64,000 nt of DNA from Moringa oleifera. Taxonomy: Eukaryota > Streptophyta > Magnoliopsida > Brassicales > Moringaceae. The notes below the pieces were generated by a model, which was given only the letters and a program-made list of their open reading frames with translations, did not search any database and was not told where the DNA came from. Where the stretch lies: the NCBI GenBank assembly GCA_021397835.1, contig JAJFZO010000087.1, positions 2,790,001 to 2,854,000 on the forward strand. The letters run 5' to 3'. This document shows, in pieces, positions 63,001 through 64,000 of this stretch. The translations under genes and the position numbers were made by a program. Position 1 is the stretch's first letter. Each line of letters opens with the position of its first letter.

Positions 63001-64000
63001 AATATATTTTAAAATTTTTAATGAAATTTATTATTCTTAATATAATAAAAAATATCAAAAAGTTTGAAAAAATATGTGATTTATTTCAAACAAAAATAAC
63101 TAAAACTACAACATGTAAAACGTACTTTTGTTAAATTAAAGTTAGAGTTTGACTCTATATTTTTAAGATAACATCATCTCTCAATCAGTGCTAAAAGATT
63201 GATGAGAAATGCCTCTTAAGATACAATAATAATTTCTTACAAAAGTAACATCTCAATCTATTAAAATAACGAACCAATTTAAAGTTAATTTCTTTTGATA
63301 AAAAATAATTTTATATTTTTAATAAAAATAAATTTTAATAATTAAAATAATTATGAGAGGTTTTTTATTGGTATCAAAAGCAACTGCATTTTTAATGAAA
63401 ATATATTTTCACTTTTGTTTCAAACACTTTTTTATTTTAATAATAGAAAAAATTTTCACTTTTTTATTTAAATATAATATTTCATAAAAAATTTAAAAAT
63501 TTTATGTTAAAATATATGTTAAAATTATAAAATATTATTTAATAAATTAAATAATTAATTATATAATCATACTATTAAAATTGATTACATGTATTATTTG
63601 ATTTTTTGTTAAATATTTATAATAAAAATATCATTTTAAATAAAACAAAAGGGATTTCAGATCATATAAAAGTATAATCAATTTTTAAAAAAATTATAGA
63701 ATAATTCATTAAAGAATCTCACACACATCATACTTTATAAGAAAAAAACAAATTTTTATGCTTGATGTATATAAAAAAAATCTTAAATTTAAAAAAATAT
63801 AATTTATTTCCACTCAATATCACATGCCTAATAATAGATCTGACTCTGATGAAAGCCGCCTCCAACCAAACCATACAATAATGGAGGTGACTTGTGTACA
63901 CAGTCCAATTTTACTGGTGCCAAATATTTTTAGTAATTCTATTCTATGGTACTAAACAGCCCCCTAATTTTCCTTTTTTTTAATAAAAGTATATATTTTG
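60072..64000. other. Promoter of the membrane-protein gene and AT-rich intergenic DNA
   Basis: Next to the ATG on the minus strand are two overlapping telo-box-like units, CCCTAAAACCCTAAA (60087-60101), common in promoters or leaders of plant housekeeping and plastid-protein genes. From about 60250 to the end the DNA is AT-rich with no coding signal. Segments near 60640-60830 (inverted) and 61360-61620 belong to the same dispersed AT-rich family as 18640-18900. Confidence 0.55.

Noticed and set aside
63366..63386. TGGTATCAAAAGCAA resembling the tRNA-Met primer site of retroelements and pararetroviruses
   Set aside because: It differs from the standard primer site by an extra base and a substitution, and there is no LTR or viral sequence around it.

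Overview
This is nuclear DNA of a flowering plant, most likely a rosid dicot. The evidence is AT-rich intergenic DNA, multi-exon genes with GT-AG introns, plant-only families (dirigent, PPR-DYW, plant ARIADNE, TOD1/MUCI70), a plant-type tRNA-Pro, and an endogenous plant pararetrovirus. No open reading frame organisation here is bacterial. Eight host protein genes could be spliced by eye with frame kept across every junction: an ARIADNE RBR E3 ligase (2469-6542, +), a TOD1/MUCI70-domain protein (21959-26025, +), an intronless dirigent protein (26675-27235, +), exocyst subunit SEC3 (28309-40030, +, 25 exons, 888 aa), a UPF0114 protein (41098-42512, -), plastid octanoyltransferase LIP2p (50002-51636, +), a short PPR-DYW protein (52551-53804, +) and a chloroplast-targeted membrane protein (54448-60071, -).

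Layout. 1-8.5 kb: AT-rich DNA, then the ARIADNE gene. 8.5-15.4 kb: a partial, decayed caulimovirid (florendovirus-like) endogenous pararetrovirus. It keeps a protease region, an RT-RNase H region, a second ORF and a promoter/poly(A) unit, and about 1.1 kb of AT-rich DNA separates protease from RT. 15.4-21.9 kb: gene-free DNA with two GC-richer islands. 22-40 kb: TOD1-like, dirigent and SEC3 genes in tandem. 41-42.5 kb: the UPF0114 gene, convergent with SEC3. 42.5-48 kb: AT-rich repeats. 48-49.7 kb: a minus-strand small-RNA locus with tRNA-Pro(UGG), one convincing box C/D snoRNA and a second likely one, behind a TATA/telo-box/site II promoter that diverges from LIP2p. 50-60 kb: LIP2p, PPR-DYW and the chloroplast membrane protein. 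The last has a 4.2 kb intron that holds two head-to-head 3' halves of a Ty3/Gypsy chromovirus, one LTR of which carries a hAT-like MITE. 60-64 kb: AT-rich DNA.

The host genes are not one pathway. The neighbourhood of SEC3, LIP2p and a short PPR-DYW gene matches my memory of Arabidopsis chromosome 1 around At1g47550-At1g47580, which suggests an old conserved block. The least ordinary items are the snoRNA whose two guide elements both fit one conserved stretch of 25S rRNA, the inverted Gypsy pair inside a gene, and the pararetrovirus.
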